Source: Pseudomonadota bacterium (GTDB taxonomy: Bacteria; Pseudomonadota; Alphaproteobacteria; Reyranellales; Reyranellaceae). From it: a DNA stretch of 22,559 nt. This document shows, piece by piece, positions 8,131-15,126 of the stretch. The translations under genes and the position numbers were made by a program. Under the pieces are notes generated by a model. It had not been told where the DNA came from, made no database searches, and saw only the letters and a list, made by a program, of their open reading frames with translations. The DNA lies in the NCBI GenBank assembly GCA_023386865.1, contig JAEWIV010000063.1:1-22559 (forward strand), given 5' to 3'. How positions within the stretch are numbered: the first letter of the stretch is position 1; each line of letters begins with the position of its first letter.

Positions 8131-9827
8131 GCGGCCGCCCGCCCACGCTCGAGGACATGCTTGAGCCTGCCGCACAGCCAGACCACCACCATCACCACGG
8201 CGGTATAGAAGATCAGCAGGATTGTGTAGGTCGTGACCCGGCCGCTGGAGAACGAGGTGATGTCGGTGAGCGAGCTCAGCAGCTCCGGCGCGCCGATGAA
8301 GCTCGCGATCGGCGTGCCCTTGGCGGCGTTGACCAGGAAGGCCACGATCTGGGTCGCCGCGCGGCTGAGCGCGCGGCCGAACAGGCCACCGTTCAAGCCT
8401 TCGGCACGCAGGCTCCACATCGCTTCGCCGATCGCCTGACCGGCATTGCTGCCGTTGGCCAGGCCCAGCGCCGCGATGGCGGCGCCCAGCACGGTCTCGG
8501 TCGACAGCGCAAAGAGGCCGTGAGCGACGGTGGCGGCGATCACCAGGGTGAGCACGATGGGCGAGGATTGCAGCGTCATCGTCAGCAGCCGCGCCGGCCA
8601 GCGCAGCACGATCGAGCGCGACCCCATGGCAGCGCCCAGCGCCAGGGCGAAGACCAGGGTCGCGGCGAGCGCGCCGGCGATCAGGATCAGCGAATAGGCG
8701 ACGCCATCCTTGAACAGCGACCAGGCCGGCACCGTCTTCAGCATCGGCAGGGCGACGTCGATTCCGGTGCTCTCGTCGACCCAGCGTTCGAAGCTCGTCA
8801 CGTCGGCGGCGAAGCCGGTCGGCTGCAGCACCGTGTCGAGCGGCGGCAGGACGCAAGTGGGATCGATGGCGCCGGTGTCGGTATTGCATTCGGGCTTGCG
8901 CCAGACCTGTTGCTGGTCGCGCAGGAACCCGAGCCGGATGCTGTGCAGGCGGCCGATGTCGATGAACAGGCCGTCGCGATGGAAGATCTGGCTGATCAGG
9001 TCGAGCGCGCGCGCCAGCTGCGCGCTGCCCTGGCGCGCCACGGCCATGCCCCACGGCACCTGGGCGAAGCCGAACTTCTGGAAATAGCGGGCGTTGAAGT
9101 CGTCGTCGGTGAAGTACTTGGCGAAGAAGCTGTCGTCCTGAGCAGCCAAGGTGCAGGTCTGGTCCTTCAGACGGTCGGGCAGAACGCCCGCCTCGTCGAA
9201 CAGCATCAGGCGCGCGCCCTGCGACACCAGCTCGGCATTCGAGCCGTTGCCGACCGTGACGCACACGGTGCGCCCCGGCAGGTCGAGCATGCTGGCAACG
9301 GGAAGCTCGCGCGGGCCGACGACGGTCGTCTCCGAGCGGTAGTAGTGCGGGCGAATGAAGCGTACCTGACCGTCGCGCTGGGTGTTGTGGCCCATCGTGG
9401 CGATGGCGAGGTCGATGCGGTCCTCGGCCAGCAGGGCGATGCGGGTCGCTGCGTTGACGCGAACGAAATCGACATCGACCCCCAGCATGCGGCCGATCGC
9501 CAGCGCCACGTCCACCTCGTAGCCCTCGCGCTTGTCGCCCTTTCGTTCGGCGAACAGCGGGTAGTAGTCGCGGATGCCGATGCGGATCTTCCTGGCGCAC
9601 AGGATCTTGATCAGCCGGTCGACGTTGGGCTGCGCGCACTCGCCCGGGACCTTGGCCCGTGCCTGCTGGAGCAGCTCGGCGAGGGCGGCGTCGGGCGTTC
9701 CGGCGCGTGCCGGGGAAGAGCCGAGACCCGCAAGGCCGGCCAGGAAAGCAACGATGACCAACAACCGCGCCAGCCCGAGCTTGGCGCCCGCCCTTGGCGA
9801 CGCCGTCGCGAGGGACGTTTCCCTCAT
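8127..9827 (-). CDS. Fused periplasmic solute-binding protein and ABC permease
   Basis: A 566-residue fusion. Residues 1-42 are a signal peptide or anchor ending SSPARA. Residues about 60-310 form a family 3 (amino-acid type) solute-binding domain: IRIGIRDYYPLF, EGYEVDVALAIGRMLG, RIALLAEDRIDLAIATM, TVCVTVGNGSNAEL and PWGMAVA. Cysteines 64/77, 189/225 and 314/325 could form disulfides. Residues about 370-560 form a polar amino acid permease domain (DGVAYSLILIAGALAATL, LQSSPIVLTLVIAAT, then a docking-loop remnant NAAKGTPIASFIGAPELL). Both termini overlap neighbouring genes by ATGA, so methyltransferase, fusion and second permease form one unit. Import of a small polar molecule is the family expectation; the ligand is unknown. 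An ATPase must come from elsewhere or be absent. Confidence 0.88.
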   Translation of the reverse strand: MRETSLATASPRAGAKLGLARLLVIVAFLAGLAGLGSSPARAGTPDAALAELLQQARAKVPGECAQPNVDRLIKILCARKIRIGIRDYYPLFAERKGDKREGYEVDVALAIGRMLGVDVDFVRVNAATRIALLAEDRIDLAIATMGHNTQRDGQVRFIRPHYYRSETTVVGPRELPVASMLDLPGRTVCVTVGNGSNAELVSQGARLMLFDEAGVLPDRLKDQTCTLAAQDDSFFAKYFTDDDFNARYFQKFGFAQVPWGMAVARQGSAQLARALDLISQIFHRDGLFIDIGRLHSIRLGFLRDQQQVWRKPECNTDTGAIDPTCVLPPLDTVLQPTGFAADVTSFERWVDESTGIDVALPMLKTVPAWSLFKDGVAYSLILIAGALAATLVFALALGAAMGSRSIVLRWPARLLTMTLQSSPIVLTLVIAATVAHGLFALSTETVLGAAIAALGLANGSNAGQAIGEAMWSLRAEGLNGGLFGRALSRAATQIVAFLVNAAKGTPIASFIGAPELLSSLTDITSFSSGRVTTYTILLIFYTAVVMVVVWLCGRLKHVLERGRAAA

Positions 9828-10543
9828 TGTGCCGCCGGCTCCTGCCTGGCGATCTCGACGATATGCACCTCGCCGAAGGCGTAGGGTCCGTAGCGATGAA
9901 TGGTGCGGCCGTCCTGGACGGCGAGCAGCGCCGGGGTCATGCGCGAGAGCTTGTCGTCGGGGATGTAGACCAGCGCGGTCAGCGTGACGCGGCACGCCAG
10001 GCCGAACCTCGCCACGATGTCGCGCGAGCGGTCGACATCGACGAAGGCGTTGTGGGTGATGATGGCGCGCCCATCGGCGGCAAGATGCGCCTCCAGCCCT
10101 TCGAGGAAAGGGTCGAGGAGTGCCCGGCCATTGGCGCCGCCCGCGCTCCAGGTCGGCAGCCGGCCGGGAACGTCGCTGCGTTCCATGGGGAAGTGAGGCA
10201 GGTTGGCGACGATAAAGTCGAAACGACGCCCGGCGACCGGCAGCCACATGTCGCCGAGATAGAGCTCGGCGGCCTCGCCGTGTCCCAGCTCTGCGAGCAG
10301 CAGCATGCCCGAGGTGACGGCATCCTCTTCGATGTCGATGCCACACAGCGAGGCAGCGCCCATCTCGCCCAGCGCCGCCAGCACGACGCCGCTGCCCGAG
10401 CCGATCTCGAGCACCTTGGCGCCGCGAACCGCGGCGGCCCTCGCCTGCAAGACCTGGATCAGCGCCGCGGTGTACTCGCTCGGCCGCAGGGCGGCCAGCG
10501 CCAGCTCGGATTTGGCGTCCGGCACCAATCTGGGCTTCGACAC
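9824..10543 (-). CDS. Class I SAM-dependent methyltransferase (PrmC/HemK-like)
   Basis: A 239-residue soluble methyltransferase. Motif I VLEIGSGSG (44-52) and the acidic end of strand 2 in GIDIEEDA (68-75) form the SAM site. NLPHF (114-118) stands where N-methyltransferases of the PrmC/HemK/RsmC group have NPPY/F, so it may methylate an amino or amide nitrogen (inference). I prefer GTG 10543, which has GGGGG eight bases upstream; TTG 10558 would add five residues. Its stop overlaps the fusion gene's start (ATGA), giving tight coupling to a transporter. Why a methyltransferase should be co-translated with an uptake system is not clear; it may act on the transported molecule or merely share the operon. 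Confidence 0.85.
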   Translation of the reverse strand: MSKPRLVPDAKSELALAALRPSEYTAALIQVLQARAAAVRGAKVLEIGSGSGVVLAALGEMGAASLCGIDIEEDAVTSGMLLLAELGHGEAAELYLGDMWLPVAGRRFDFIVANLPHFPMERSDVPGRLPTWSAGGANGRALLDPFLEGLEAHLAADGRAIITHNAFVDVDRSRDIVARFGLACRVTLTALVYIPDDKLSRMTPALLAVQDGRTIHRYGPYAFGEVHIVEIARQEPAAQ

Positions 10544-10571
10544 GTCAGTTACCCCCAAAGCACCACATCCC

Positions 10572-10594
10572 GGGCATGGTCCCCATCGATGCCC
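10572..10594. other. Bulged hairpin between cyclase and methyltransferase genes
   Basis: GGGCA-TGG and CCA-TGCCC can pair with a three-base loop and a four-base bulge in the 73-base gap between the cyclase stop and the methyltransferase start. There is no T-run after it on the minus strand. It may be a weak terminator separating the two genes or a leader structure of the transporter operon. Confidence 0.25.
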
Positions 10595-10616
10595 TTTCTG
10601 CCCGACGGCATCTCGC

Positions 10617-12692
10617 CTATGCCGTTACCAGACGCTTGAGCAACGCCGATGCAACCGGATCGTCGGGAAACTCCGCCAGTATCTCGCGGTAGCGGCGGGA
10701 CGCCAAAGCGTGATCTTCCTTGACCAGAGCCTCATAGGCGAGCCGCGTCGACTTGGACAATTTCTGCGCCTGCGGGCTGGGCTCGAGGCCCGGATCGTCG
10801 GCGCCGTAGACGCCCATCAGCTCGTAGATCGGGACCTTGGAGCGCCGGCCCTTCACCGTGACGTCGTCGATCGGCCGCACGCACAGCCGCTCGCCCGCCT
10901 CCTTGAACACCGAATGGCTGATGAGGATGCGGGTGTGGAACTCCTTGTTGGTCCCTTCCAGGCGGGCCGCGATGTTCACGCCGTCGCCCATCACGGTATA
11001 GCTCATGCGCTCCTTGGAACCGATGTTGCCGACCAGCACAGCGTCGCAGTGGATGCCCATGCGGACGTTCAGCGGCTTGAGGCCTTCGGCATGCCAACGC
11101 TCGTTCAGTGCGTCCATGCCGCGCTGGATGCGCATCGCCGCCACGCACGACCGCCAGGCATGGTCGTCGAGCAGAGCCGGCGCGCCCCAGAACGCCATCA
11201 CGCCATCGCCGATGAACTTGTCGATGGTGCCGTGCTCCTGGTTGACGGTCTTGGTGACCAGCTCCAGGTAGGCCGAAACACGCAGCAGCAGCTCCTGCGA
11301 CGGCACCTCTTCCGAAAGCGTCGAGAAGCCTTCGAGATCGGAGAAGAAGATGGTGAGGAAGCGGCTGTGGCCGCCCAGCTCCAGCTTCTGCTCCGAATGC
11401 AGCAGCTGCGTCACGAGGCCGACCGGCACGAAGGCGGAGAACGACTTCACCGCGGCGTCGAGCGTGTCGATCGCCTTGGAAAGCACCGATATCTCGCGGA
11501 TCGGCGAGTTCACCGACGGAAGCTGCTCGCTGCCCAGCTCCTGGATCTTGCCGACCTTGAAGGCGAGCTTCTCGAGCGGCGAGGAGACCACGCCGGTCAG
11601 GAAGAAGATGACGACGACCTCCAGGGCCATGGCCATCAGGCCGAAGATGGCGAGCCGGATGTTGTTGGCCTGGAACGTGCTGGTGAAGTCGGCGAGTGGC
11701 GTGATGATGAACAGCTGCCACTTCTTGCCGAACTCGGCCGGCATGGTGGCGAGACTGGCGACGTACTCCTTGCCGTCGTGTGCAAAGGTGTACAGCCCTT
11801 CGCTGCCGCGTGGGCGGGCGCTGTAGGCGAAGGCCGGCAGATCGTTGTCGAGCGCGGTGACGTGCAGCAGCTCGAGCTTGCCGGAGACGTTGGCGTAGGT
11901 CTTCGACAGGTCGGAGGCCGCGATCACCCGGCCCTGGTGGTCGAGCATGTAGCTCACGGTGCCGGGGCTGATCTTGCGCTCGGCGAGGTATTCGCCGAGC
12001 CCCGTCAGCGTCATGTCGACTGCCGCCACGCCCTGCAGCTTGCCGCCGGCGTAGAAAGGCGCGGCGACCGTGAACCCGATCAGGCCCAAGGTCGCGAACA
12101 CGTCGGGATCGGAGATGGTTTCGCCGCGCATCTCGGCGGCGCTGCGGTACCACAGCCGGCTGCGCGGATCGTAGGCGGTGGGCTGCTCGCTCGAGCCCAG
12201 TTCCTTGAGATCGGCGTCGAGATAGAGGAAGTGGTCGAGAGTGCGCTCGCCCGCCCGGGGGGCGATCCATCGGTAGGCATAGCGCGAGGTCGGGGGCGGC
12301 AGCCGGTCCTGCACCTTCACCGCGGGATCGATGCGCCGGGTCTGGCGGAAGCTGCCATCCTCCAGACCGACATAGACGCTCACGATCTTGGGGCTGTGCA
12401 CCAGGATGGTGTGGAAATACCTGAAGCAGCGGCTGGAGCCGTAGAAGTCGGGAAACTCCTCGCCGATCGCCGCGGCGGAACGGACCAGCGACTTGATGGG
12501 ATTGAAGTCGTCCTGGATGTTGTCGATCGCCTCGTTGCGGAAGCGCTCGACCAGCTCCTCGGCATTCGTCCGGGCAATACGGTCGTTCGAGAAATAGGTG
12601 ACGGCGATGATCGTGAAGAAGACGGGAACGGTAAGGACCACGAACGACGTCAGAATGCTGGGCTTGAGCCGCATATCGCGGAAGATGTTCAT
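10617..12692 (-). CDS. Membrane class III adenylate cyclase with periplasmic Cache-type sensor
   Basis: A 691-residue signalling enzyme. Helix 1 (about 14-34) is followed by a large periplasmic sensor (about 40-340) that looks like a double Cache domain (RSRLWYRSA, GFTVAAPFY, GVAAVDMTL). Helix 2 (about 346-368) leads to a HAMP-like linker (369-420) and a class III nucleotide cyclase domain (about 445-610). Active-site residues are all present: metal-binding Asp452 (FFSDLEGFS) and Asp496 (KFIGDGVMAFWG), adenine-selecting Lys492 and Thr566, and transition-state Asn573 and Arg577 (GVNIAARL). It should therefore make cAMP in response to an external signal. A C-terminal helical tail (about 640-690) resembles a single TPR-like hairpin. 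The ribosome site of ATG 12692 is weak, and a perfect dyad lies just upstream. Confidence 0.93.
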   Translation of the reverse strand: MNIFRDMRLKPSILTSFVVLTVPVFFTIIAVTYFSNDRIARTNAEELVERFRNEAIDNIQDDFNPIKSLVRSAAAIGEEFPDFYGSSRCFRYFHTILVHSPKIVSVYVGLEDGSFRQTRRIDPAVKVQDRLPPPTSRYAYRWIAPRAGERTLDHFLYLDADLKELGSSEQPTAYDPRSRLWYRSAAEMRGETISDPDVFATLGLIGFTVAAPFYAGGKLQGVAAVDMTLTGLGEYLAERKISPGTVSYMLDHQGRVIAASDLSKTYANVSGKLELLHVTALDNDLPAFAYSARPRGSEGLYTFAHDGKEYVASLATMPAEFGKKWQLFIITPLADFTSTFQANNIRLAIFGLMAMALEVVVIFFLTGVVSSPLEKLAFKVGKIQELGSEQLPSVNSPIREISVLSKAIDTLDAAVKSFSAFVPVGLVTQLLHSEQKLELGGHSRFLTIFFSDLEGFSTLSEEVPSQELLLRVSAYLELVTKTVNQEHGTIDKFIGDGVMAFWGAPALLDDHAWRSCVAAMRIQRGMDALNERWHAEGLKPLNVRMGIHCDAVLVGNIGSKERMSYTVMGDGVNIAARLEGTNKEFHTRILISHSVFKEAGERLCVRPIDDVTVKGRRSKVPIYELMGVYGADDPGLEPSPQAQKLSKSTRLAYEALVKEDHALASRRYREILAEFPDDPVASALLKRLVTA

Positions 12693-12709
12693 GAACCAGC
12701 CGTCGTGGA

Positions 12710-12744
12710 GCGCGCTCTATCAGCCGCTTTTGAGGAGAGCGCGC
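12710..12744. promoter_or_regulatory. Perfect 9-bp inverted repeat upstream of the cyclase
   Basis: GCGCGCTCT (12710-12718) and AGAGCGCGC (12736-12744) are perfect inverted copies separated by 17 bases. They lie in the 98-base gap between the amidase stop and the cyclase ATG, starting 18 bases upstream of the ATG. As RNA it would form a stable hairpin without a following T-run, so it may be a factor-binding operator, a leader structure near the cyclase ribosome site, or a weak terminator of the amidase gene. Confidence 0.45.
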
Positions 12745-12790
12745 AATTCTAGCCGATCGAGCCTTCACCGTCCATGCAACGATCGTTCGC

Positions 12791-14176
12791 CTACAGCGGC
12801 GGCCGCCTCGTATGCCAGTCGGTGACTTGCTGAAAGGCATGCCCCGCGGCCAGAACACTTGCTTCGTCGAAGCTGTGCCCGACGATCTGGAAGCCGACCG
12901 GAACGCCGTCCGCCGTCATGCCGCCGGGCAAGGTCAGGGCCGGGTGGCCGCTCATGTCGAGCGGAGCGGTGTAGCGAAGGCGCGAGGCGATGGTCTGCGG
13001 CGTGCGCGCCTTCATCGCCGCCAGCGAGGGCGCAGCCACCGCCATCGCGGGCAGCAGCAGCAGGTCGATCGACGCCAGAAGCCGCTCGATCTCGCCGGTC
13101 ACCCGAGCCCGCGTGAGCTGCAGCCGCGCGAGGTCGAGGCCCGAAAGGCCGCGGCCAAGGTCGAGCAGAGCCGCGAACTCGGCGCCGTATTCGGCGCGTC
13201 GCGCCGGAAAGGTCGCCTCGTGCGCCAATGCCGCCTCGACCCCGCACTGCGCCAGCCATTGCACCGCCGCTTCATCGAGGTCCGGCAGGGTGACGTCGAC
13301 CAGCCGGGCGCCTTGCTTCTGCAGGGCCGCGGCGGCGCCGTCGAGCGCGCGCCGGCAGTCGGCGTCGGCGCCGATCAGGTTCTCGGGCACCCCGACCCGC
13401 CTGCCCTTCACGCCGGCGCGGGCGGCCGCGGCGTAGTCTGGCACCGGGTGCGGCGATGCGGTCGGGTCGGCCGGATCGGCGCCGGCAACGATGCCGAGGA
13501 TGAGAGCGGCATCCAGCGCGCTGCGGCACATCGGTCCGACATGGTCGAGCGATTCAGCGAGTGGAAAGACACCCGCCCGGCTGACGCGGCCCCAGGTCGG
13601 CTTGAGCCCGCTCAGCCCGTTCATGGCAGAGGGGAAGCGGATCGAGCCGCCGGTGTCAGAGCCCAGCGAGGCGAAGCAGAGCCCCGCCGCCGTCGCCACC
13701 CCCGAGCCCGAGGACGACACGCCGGTCCAGTACGCCGCGTTGAACGGATTGACCGGCGGCTCGACCGACGGGTGATGCAACCCATAGGCGCCCTCGGTCA
13801 TCTGAAGCTTGCCCAGGATCACGGCGCCGGCCTGCTTCAGGCGGGCAACCACGGTCGCGTCCCGCGCCGGCACATGGCCGCGCCGGATCGCCATGCCGGC
13901 CGCCGTCGGCACGCCTTCGGTGTCGCAGAGATCCTTGACCGCGATCGGCACGCCGTGCAGCAGGCCGCGCGACTTGCCGCCAGCGGTTTCAGCATCGAGG
14001 CGCCTGGCGTCGGCCAGCGCGCGCTCGGGCGTGACGGTTGCATAGCTCTTGAGCCTTGGATCGAGGCTCGAGATGCGGTCGAGCATCGCCCGGGTCACCT
14101 CGACCGACGACAGCTCGCGCGTCTTCAGTTGCCGCGCGATCTCGTCCAATGACAGATAGTGCAGGCTGTCGACCAA
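12791..14176 (-). CDS. Amidase (amidase signature family)
   Basis: A 461-residue cytoplasmic amidase signature enzyme. The Ser-cisSer-Lys catalytic set is visible: Lys81 in IAVKDLCDTEG, cis-Ser154 in the Gly/Ser-rich TGVSSSGSG loop, and nucleophile Ser178 in SDTGGSIRFPS. It should hydrolyse a carboxamide to the acid and ammonia; the family also includes GatA, but the lack of GatB/GatC neighbours and the divergent C-terminal half argue for a catabolic amidase. The start is a TTG at 14176 preceded by AGGGGAG at about five bases; no ATG lies near the family N-terminus. It follows the GNAT gene by 61 bases on the same strand and may be read from the same transcript. Confidence 0.93.
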   Translation of the reverse strand: MVDSLHYLSLDEIARQLKTRELSSVEVTRAMLDRISSLDPRLKSYATVTPERALADARRLDAETAGGKSRGLLHGVPIAVKDLCDTEGVPTAAGMAIRRGHVPARDATVVARLKQAGAVILGKLQMTEGAYGLHHPSVEPPVNPFNAAYWTGVSSSGSGVATAAGLCFASLGSDTGGSIRFPSAMNGLSGLKPTWGRVSRAGVFPLAESLDHVGPMCRSALDAALILGIVAGADPADPTASPHPVPDYAAAARAGVKGRRVGVPENLIGADADCRRALDGAAAALQKQGARLVDVTLPDLDEAAVQWLAQCGVEAALAHEATFPARRAEYGAEFAALLDLGRGLSGLDLARLQLTRARVTGEIERLLASIDLLLLPAMAVAAPSLAAMKARTPQTIASRLRYTAPLDMSGHPALTLPGGMTADGVPVGFQIVGHSFDEASVLAAGHAFQQVTDWHTRRPPL

Positions 14177-14237
14177 AGCTCCCCTCGCATTCTCTTGTGC
14201 GCTCGTTGCGAATTCACGATGACGGCGAGCGCCGAGA

Positions 14238-14696
14238 CTACAGCAGCTTGTCCATCACCTGGACATGTTCGCCACGATACTCGCGTCGCTCGAGCGCGCG
14301 CCAGCCCAGGCGGCCGTACAGTCGAGCTGCCGATGTCGTGAAGAGATGGAGCTTGGGATAGCCGAGGCGCCGGGCGGCCGCCTCGACCGCAAGGACCAGC
14401 GCCGACGCAATGCCTTTTCCGCGCTGAGCGGCCGGCACGAACACGCTCGCCAGCCACGGGTTTCGCGGATCACCCTCGAGATCGTCGAACAGCAGGGAAG
14501 CGGTGCCGACCATCCGGCCGGCATCATCGAGCGCAACGAGCACGACCGGCACGCGATCGATGCTCATCCCCTCGCGGATCCGGGCCGTTCGCGATTGCAG
14601 CGTCTGGCCAGGATTGAGATGGCCCCACTCGGCGAAGCCCCAAGCCGCGACTTGATCAACGAACTCGGGGCGCTCGGCGAGGGGGATGATCTTCAA
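14238..14696 (-). CDS. GNAT family N-acetyltransferase
   Basis: A 152-residue acetyltransferase of the GNAT fold. The acetyl-CoA pyrophosphate loop is VFVPAAQRGKGIASALV (Q/R-x-x-G-x-G/A, with RGKGIA), preceded by the substrate-side strand GTASLLFDDLE and followed by FTTSAARLYGRLGW, the usual family C-terminal element. Its substrate is unknown. The only start that fits the family N-terminus (KIIPLAERPE) is a TTG at 14696, with no clear Shine-Dalgarno sequence. It begins four bases beyond the csp stop codon, so it is probably translated by ribosomes finishing the cold-shock gene. Confidence 0.88.
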   Translation of the reverse strand: MKIIPLAERPEFVDQVAAWGFAEWGHLNPGQTLQSRTARIREGMSIDRVPVVLVALDDAGRMVGTASLLFDDLEGDPRNPWLASVFVPAAQRGKGIASALVLAVEAAARRLGYPKLHLFTTSAARLYGRLGWRALERREYRGEHVQVMDKLL

Positions 14697-14700
14697 ATAA

Positions 14701-14907
14701 TCAGTCGGCCGCCTTGAGGTTCACGGCCGCAGAACGGCCGCGCTCGGTGGCGATCTCGTAGCTGATCTTCTGGCCCTCGTTGAGGCCGTTCATGCCCGAG
14801 CGCTCGACCGCGCTGATATGCACGAAGACGTCCTTGCCGCCGTCGCTCGGCTGGATGAACCCGAACCCCTTGGTGGCATTGAACCACTTGACCGTACCAG
14901 TAGCCAT
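14701..14907 (-). CDS. cspA: Cold-shock protein (CspA family)
   Basis: A 68-residue single cold-shock domain. RNP1-like KGFGFIQP and RNP2-like DVFVHISA, with VKWFNATKG at the N-terminus, are the nucleic-acid binding strands of the five-stranded barrel. It binds single-stranded RNA/DNA and acts as an RNA chaperone. ATG 14907 has GAGGAGAG upstream; the GTG directly before it (14910) is an alternative. It lacks any extra domain. The gene is preceded by a 219-base leader/promoter gap and followed at once by the GNAT gene. Which csp paralogue it is, and whether it is cold-induced, cannot be told from the sequence. Confidence 0.96.
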   Translation of the reverse strand: MATGTVKWFNATKGFGFIQPSDGGKDVFVHISAVERSGMNGLNEGQKISYEIATERGRSAAVNLKAAD

Positions 14908-15126
14908 CACTCTCTCTCCTCGGCAAATCTAGCTAGACAAACACACGCGCAGCCCGCGCGCTCGTTGCAACGGTCCACGACAACTCGAAGAATTTGGAAT
15001 TTAGCGCGTGGGGTGAGTCCGTAGCCGCAGTGGGCTGGGCCGCCAAGGCAAGGCCAAGTTCGTAAGTCGTAGGGCCGCATATGGGCATCTAACGCCGCCA
15101 AGTCAAGTTGGTTGCCTAAACAGCGT
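14908..15126 (-). promoter_or_regulatory. Leader/promoter region of the csp gene
   Basis: This is the longest gene-free stretch in the window, and it is visibly less GC-rich than the coding DNA around it. It holds a perfect 10-base palindrome TCTAGCTAGA (14928-14937) about 20 bases before the csp ATG, and an AT-rich patch near 14988-15003. I cannot assign -35/-10 boxes with confidence. An 87-codon minus-strand frame (15170-14907) crosses it but has no family resemblance. A long structured 5' leader, as known for other csp genes, is plausible. Confidence 0.35.

Noticed and set aside
8127..10346. Long version (739 codons) of the fusion gene starting inside the methyltransferase
   Set aside because: The residues before the methionine at 9827 overlap the methyltransferase in another frame, lack family similarity, and a signal peptide begins right after that methionine.
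10305..12752. Long plus-strand open frame (815 codons) opposite the cyclase and methyltransferase
   Set aside because: It is the antisense shadow of high-GC coding DNA. It is rich in Arg, Ala, Gly, His and Asp without any family motif, and it crosses two well-supported genes on the other strand.
12812..14152. Plus-strand 446-codon frame opposite the amidase
   Set aside because: Antisense shadow; the amidase triad on the minus strand explains the coding signal.
14908..15126. Possible tRNA or small RNA gene in the csp leader
   Set aside because: I could not build a cloverleaf or find a TTCGANNC T-loop or acceptor pair; no support beyond lower GC content.
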